A DNA stretch of 64,000 nt from Mastigias papua. Taxonomy: Eukaryota > Cnidaria > Scyphozoa > Rhizostomeae > Mastigiidae. The position numbers were made by a program, and so were the translations under genes. The stretch spans positions 8,355,688 through 8,419,687 of the forward strand of contig OZ025286.1 of assembly GCA_964019165.1 (NCBI GenBank). Direction: 5' to 3'. Shown here piece after piece: positions 59,748 through 64,000 of the stretch (within the stretch, counting starts at the first letter, position 1; the number at the start of each line of letters is the position of its first letter). The notes under the pieces are model-generated. The model had not been told where the DNA came from, made no database searches, and saw only the letters and a program-made list of their open reading frames with translations.

Positions 59748-59930
59748 GGGCTCATTTATCACTTGCTTGTAGTCATTTAATTGCTGACTCTCTTTGATGT
59801 TATCAGAAAGCTGTCAATACGAAAATAGTCCTCAAGGTATTGTTTCTTTAGATTGCTTCAATAGTTCCTTCTCCTTGCAGATTAATGAAAATGGAAAATC
59901 ATTGCATTTATTATGTAGATAATACGGGTT

Positions 59931-60092
59931 CTCTTTACTTTACATGGGATTGTACTAGGTAGCAGTATTGGGGTTGGAATAGGGACTCTGCGGGTGTGGT
60001 TTGTAGGTATAACCTATGGGTGTGGTTATTTCGGCGTGGCACGTTTTCTGCAAATTGTGTGAATGTCAAGATTTGTCCCGGATCTGCCCCTG
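59931..60092. mobile_element. hAT-like right-end fragment
   Basis: Ends CCCGGATCTGCCCCTG at 60092 and has GGGTGTGGTT segments like the right end of 56979-59742. No left end was found, so it is a truncated relative. Confidence 0.55.
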
Positions 60093-60105
60093 TATAGGTT
60101 TCAGA

Positions 60106-60385
60106 CAATGCCTGGCAAAATTCTTGGAACACTAGCCATGATTTTCCCTTTATAAGAGCTACAGCATCCCCTCCCCCTTCGAACAATGTTGTCTGAAGCA
60201 AATATGAATAACCTTACTGGTACAATTGATGTAAAGTGTACAATGAATGCTACAGGTCTCCCCTATAGACAAAACATTGTCTGAGGGGGAGGGGGCTTAC
60301 ATGTTAGTTGCTAAGAGGGTAAAGTGATAGGAGTCGGAAATTGAAAAAAATATTTAGGCGTTTCAACAACTTTTGGCAGTCATTG
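60106..60385. mobile_element. Inverted-repeat MITE, copy 2 (about 280 bp)
   Basis: Ends CAATGCCTGGCAAAATTCTT and the inverse of ACTTTTGGCAGTCATTG. The inner arms CCCCTCCCCCTTCGAACAA and TGTCTGAGGGGGAGGGGGCT mirror copy 1 (33813-34089). Confidence 0.8.
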
Positions 60386-60495
60386 TTGGAACACAGTAAC
60401 ATATCAGTGTTAATTGTGAAAGTTACACTGATATACATTCTGAAAATGACACAAAATGCACCCTAGCACGTTTTTTTGACAGAACTCCCATTAGT

Positions 60496-60801
60496 ATGAC
60501 AAATGAAGAAGTTAAGGAGCATGGAGAAAAGCATTACAACAAATACTGTGACAGAAATTATCAGACATTGTATGACAATTTTATGACAATATGTGAAGAA
60601 GCAGCTGAACAGTGTTCAAGCAAAATATGGATGATACTAGGCGTGGATCTAGACTGTAGCAAAAGTAGCTGTAGCATCAGTCAGATATTAGAGGAAAGTT
60701 TACACAAAAGTTTCGAAAGTAATCCTTCAGCCATCTGCTGCATCAAGCGATGCAAAGCATATTATTTCTTCAATAAATATAGACGGAATCTACTATGAAT
60801 T
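60496..60801 (+). other. Small open reading frame, hypothetical (100 codons)
   Basis: From ATG 60496: MTNEEVKEHGEKHYNKYCDR, NYQTLYDNFMTICEEAAEQC, then a cysteine-rich second half (CSKSSCSISQ; AICCIKRCKAYYFFNKY). Six or more cysteines but no signal peptide. It could be a transposon remnant or an exon. Not recognised. Confidence 0.3.
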
Positions 60802-62243
60802 CATTGAATAGGAAATTTCAACAGTATCCATACGGTATGCCTCCCACTACTCTGACGTAAATTCGAAGGGAATGCCCAGGAATGACCTTTCGCAAACAAC
60901 TGTTTTCTGTTATCATGTGGGATCGCCTCAAATGTACTACTCCATTATCATGCACACAACACAAGCTTTGGCGGGAGCAAAATTCAGTTTAAACTTGCCA
61001 ATGAGAATCCGAATAGGCTGATGCTCAAGTGTTGCAATCCAATCACAAACTTAGTTGAATGTTGCTCAATGATCTAAAAATAAATCAACTTTGAAGAAAA
61101 TCGGTTCCAACTGCCTGTAGGGAGAGGGAAATAGTGTAATGTTTGTGTTTGTGATAATGACAGATGCTTCTCAACTTATCTTAGAAAAGGCGAACGTCTC
61201 ATAAAAGACGAGGTTCTATCAGGTGCAGAAAGAGACGATCTTTTATAGAATCGGACAATTTCCTAGGAAAGACGTAAAGCTAATGTACACGACGAAAGTG
61301 CAGAGTAGAGTCTGCAGTGGCCAAAATTAAAATTTTCATGAGCAGCGAATCTTGATTCAGTCTAGGTAAATGAACGCTCAACTAGAATGTGGTCAGATTG
61401 GATGGGGTTTTAGCTCCTTTCGCAGTTGTAATCTTTAGCATGTTTGATTAGCAGGTATACAGAAAATCCCTTGTTCTGCCTCTGCTACGACAGGTGCGGG
61501 GAAGTTCCTTCATTAGATAGTGACTGAGAAAATGATACTGCAAGAAGGATAATGTTGGAAACAAATATGAAAATTGAGTTTTCCCATCATTATGGTTGCA
61601 AATGGATACTATTGCAATATCTATAATTGCACGCAGAATTGAATATAACCAACACCAATAACCATATTCACAAAGTTGTGCAGGCATCAAATGTTCTCAA
61701 AGAATGCTTTTCAGTACGTCTTTACTATTACTCTGTAAACTGTATGCTGTGCCTGCTATAATATTTAATATTTTGCTTATTTAGCAGAAAACAGGACTGC
61801 TGTAATGATGTGAAGAATGTTGTACTGGCTCAGAATGTTGTAACGCACGAGAAATCAATTTGAAGATAAAATCCGTATTTCTGCTTTCCAAAATCTAGAA
61901 CTTCTAAATAAATGAAGAAATGAAAATTTGGCAGTGTAATGGAGATATTTGACAAGCATTGAGTTATAAAGATGTCCAGAATTTTGTGCATCTCTTCTTG
62001 TCCCACATGTATGCTATGCAAACGGTCTGTTTATTTAGCTGATTTTCCCCATGGTAATTCTATTTCTGGTAGATGTATCTGTAGCTGTTTTAAGGTATTT
62101 TAATTTGCAGGGTGTTTCATGTCTGAGACATCTGGTTTACATTAGTTATTTTTTGTTTATTTTTTTTTCACTGTAGTGAATGCTGATGATATTAAAATGC
62201 ATCATTTCTATGTAATCTTACTTTTTCAATTGTACTTGAACAC
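60802..62243. other. No recognisable feature
   Basis: AT-rich, short chance frames only. Confidence 0.45.
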
Positions 62244-62252
62244 AGATAGTGT
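62244..62252. repeat. SINE target duplication, left
   Basis: AGATAGTGT; identical to 62489-62497. Confidence 0.75.
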
Positions 62253-62488
62253 AAGGTAAGGTAAAAGTGAGTCCCATATACGATTCCGTACGTTGGGGGA
62301 GTGCCCGTTAGAGAGGACACTTATCCTGAGCCACCGGCATAGTGAGGTAGGGTGGCCAGTTCCTTTCCTCGCCGCCTTTAACTTCCCCTGTGGGCAAACA
62401 TCCCAAATATGATCCGAGGGTTCGGCTCGAACCATCGATGATTTGCTCATCAGTCAAGCGCTCTAAGCACTTGGCCACTCGCCCATAG
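62253..62488 (-). mobile_element. tRNA-derived SINE (236 bp)
   Basis: On the minus strand a tRNA-like head has box A (GAGTGGCCAAGTGCTTAGAG) and box B (GGTTCGAGCC), the RNA polymerase III promoter elements. A body (AAGGCGGCGAGGAAAGGAAC, CTGGCCACCCTACCTCAC, GCCGGTGGCTCAGGATAAG) follows, then a pentamer tail (CTTACCTTAC). Perfect 9-bp duplications flank it. The body has the look of a conserved SINE core, but I did not identify the family. Confidence 0.82.
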
Positions 62489-62497
62489 AGATAGTGT
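62489..62497. repeat. SINE target duplication, right
   Basis: AGATAGTGT; partner of 62244-62252. Confidence 0.75.
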
Positions 62498-62718
62498 GCT
62501 AATATCCATTCAAAGAAAGCAGTGTATACAGCATTTTGGTTTACAAAATCAGCAAATACCAGTTTTCCAAACCTGCTTTTTATCCAAGAACACCAAGTAA
62601 TGGTATAAAGTTCATAGCACTCAGTGTATTTTCATGTGTATTACACTTAACAGAACTGACTACACCCGATTTAATTGACCACATCCATTTATATGTTGTT
62701 GAGCTACAGTCAGAATTT

Positions 62719-62736
62719 ATCCTGGATCCGCCCCTG
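62719..62736. repeat. Isolated hAT-like terminus
   Basis: ATCCTGGATCCGCCCCTG, the right-end motif of the 56979-59742 element. No left end within reach. Confidence 0.55.
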
Positions 62737-63002
62737 GATACAAAGAGCAGACAGAATAACAGTTGCCAATTGGTATGGTATATCAAACAAGCATAACAGT
62801 ACATGATTTGTTGAGTCTGTGATAAAGTATAAACCTACATTTTTTCCCAATATAAAGAGTATGGTAATGTTATGGATTCTGAGGCACGGAGACATTTTAT
62901 AGCTGAAGAATCATGCAAGCATAAATACTTAACTGTCTATCAAAGTGGATTGACTATCAATGCAGATGTTTCCTGTTTAGAAGAATCTCCTGCTGGAATT
63001 GT

Positions 63003-63215
63003 AAAATGCCTACCAACTGTCTTGAAACACTTGCTATGATGTACGCTATAGAGGAGCTAAAGCATCCCCTCAACCGTTACACAATGTTGTATCAAGCAAG
63101 TGTAAGCAACTCGAAGGCCAAAAGTCATGCTTGTTTATAAAGCTACCGGATTTGGCTATCGAATTTACATTGCTTTAAGGGGAAAAGGGTTCTACATTTC
63201 AGTTAATATGGGATC
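63003..63215. mobile_element. Inverted-repeat MITE, copy 3, diverged and truncated
   Basis: AAAATGCCTACCAACTGTC, TTGAAACACTTGCTATGAT, AGCATCCCCTC and later TTAAGGGGAAAAGGGTTCTA align with copies 1 and 2. The right end is lost where a LINE frame starts. Confidence 0.6.
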
Positions 63216-63224
63216 AGAGGCATC

Positions 63225-64000
63225 TAACTCCTTTGATTTAAATGCTACCTGACAGGTAGACAGCAGTATGTTTCGATCAATAATCATTCTTCTCAACTTG
63301 GAGGCATTACATTTGGTGTCCTTCAAGGTTCTGTACATGGCCCCTTACTTTTCTAATTTATATCAATGACTTCTCTAGTGTATCCAAAGTTCTCTCATTC
63401 TTCCTATTTGCTGATGATACAAATATCTACTGTGAATCTGTAAATATATAATGAAACTTAAGAATAAAATAAAACAAAGAACTGCTGAAAGTAAAGCCAT
63501 GGCTGGAGATAGATAAATTAGCTCTAAACGTTGAGAAAACAAATTTTATTATATTTCACTCACCTAGGAAAAATTGCTTAATGATATCCAAATTATATTT
63601 GGCAAACAACCATTGGCCAGAGCTAGGTATGTTAAATTTTTAGGTGTCCTAATGGATGAGCATCTCCCTTGGAAATTTAATATTACTCAACTAACAAAGA
63701 AATTTTAAGGACAGCCGGGGTCTTTTTTAAGATTAGACACTACCTTTCACTTGACATTCTGAAAATTCTCTACTATTCCATATTCTCTTCTTTTCTAAGT
63801 TACGGTTGATCTGCTTGGGGATTACCTTATGATACCTATATTCCCCCTCTTTTCTTATTGCAGAAGAAAATACTAACTTCTATCTCTTTTCAGCCTTTCT
63901 TTTCTTCCTCGACACCAATCTTCCATTCCCTAAAATTTCTGAAACTAAATGATTAATCACAAAATTCTCAAGTTTGCTTACAGTTCTCTAAATGATCTCT
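63225..64000 (+). pseudogene. LINE RT relic running off the window
   Basis: YLTGRQQYVSINNHSSQLGG, FGVLQGSVHGPLLF (PQGS degraded to LQGS), YINDFSSVSKVLSFFLFADD (palm FADDTNIY with both aspartates), KLALNVEKTNFIIFHSPRK, then the C-terminal blocks in several frames. 5' truncated before RT block 4, and continues past 64000. CR1/L2-like. Confidence 0.78.

Larger units (their letters stand above)
55330..59930 (-). pseudogene. LINE relic (endonuclease end, connector, RT), split by a hAT-like element
   Basis: Read on the minus strand. Before the insertion (59850-59748): DNIKESQQLNDYKQVINEPT. After it (56973 down): RVTRASMTLIDIIATNAPQN, together the endonuclease INEPTRVTRxSxSLID block. Then IEALKQELNNTPWEICFKD and GRDNLWFTKEIKKKML (56813-56511), YYSSLFKENMSNLQCFWKQI (56505-56173), LKQLKSSKSNGTDNLPANIL, DYRPISVLHNISKVIKRLTY, PHQFGFRHNRSTQ (56263-55826) and a damaged YMDLRKAFDTTNHTCIIKKL (about 55750). 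The palm is lost or unreadable by 55330. Confidence 0.8.

Overview
The window looks like a gene-poor, AT-rich stretch of a metazoan nuclear genome, probably a marine invertebrate (a cnidarian is my best guess; the species cannot be read from it). The reasons are many decayed non-LTR retrotransposons (LINEs) of several clades, Penelope-like elements (PLEs) with GIY-YIG endonuclease, a chromodomain Gypsy element, hAT, Harbinger and Mutator-like DNA transposons, a tRNA-derived SINE and long (TA)n arrays. There are no operons and no bacterial signals. No host gene could be identified with confidence; one possible host exon lies near 35.5 kb.

Layout. 0-3.2 kb: a PLE interrupted by a 5'-truncated LINE, whose 3' end faces an inverted second PLE 3' end across a (TA)n array, then PLE terminal-repeat pieces carrying hammerhead-like cores. 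3.4-5.1 kb: a dead LINE (-). 5.9-6.5 kb: a short PLE end copy with inverted terminal repeats and a hammerhead candidate. 7.4-8.3 kb: a GIY-YIG reading frame bounded by a perfect 50-bp inverted repeat. 9.2-11.15 kb: a decayed LINE (+). 11.6-17.65 kb: an old LINE (+) split by a 1-kb hAT-like element (8-bp duplication) and by a 3.05-kb LINE (-) flanked by perfect 39-bp duplications. 18-18.7 kb: a LINE 3' fragment. 19.5-20.15 kb: a satellite of about 147 bp period. 20.5-20.6 kb: a hexamer array.

20.7-27 kb holds a nearly intact Gypsy element (-) inserted in a (TA)n array. Its LTRs differ at 3 of 608 positions, gag and pol overlap through a canonical -1 slippery heptamer, and pol has one nonsense codon. 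27.2-28 kb: a LINE fragment starting at the array edge. 28.9-31.8 kb: (TA)n, a tRNA-like sequence, (TA)n, then a PLE (-) with an intact RT domain and a hammerhead candidate. 32-36 kb is mostly unassigned, with one inverted-repeat MITE copy and a possible host exon. 35.99-36.81 kb: a Harbinger-like MITE. 36.9-39.55 kb: a LINE (-). 39.6-42.5 kb: a broken MADF-domain gene (Harbinger-type accessory protein) with a LINE (-) inside its intron. 43.6-46.1 kb: an internally deleted Mutator-like transposase. 47.9-49.8 kb: a LINE (+) of probable R4/Dong-like type, cut by an opposite-strand LINE (49.8 to about 54.9 kb) that carries a 2A-like DxExNPGP motif before its endonuclease. 55.0-55.1 kb: a strong hairpin. 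55.3-59.9 kb: a LINE (-) split by a 2.76-kb hAT-like element with a 5-bp duplication. 60-63.2 kb: MITE copies, hAT-end fragments and a SINE. 63.2-64 kb: a LINE (+) running off the window.

The elements do not form a pathway. The window records layered transposition, with (TA)n arrays at many of the breakpoints. The most interesting items are the hammerhead-like cores in PLE ends and their link to (TA)n, the 2A-like LINE, the perfect 39-bp duplications, the 50-bp inverted repeat around the GIY-YIG frame, and the young Gypsy element.
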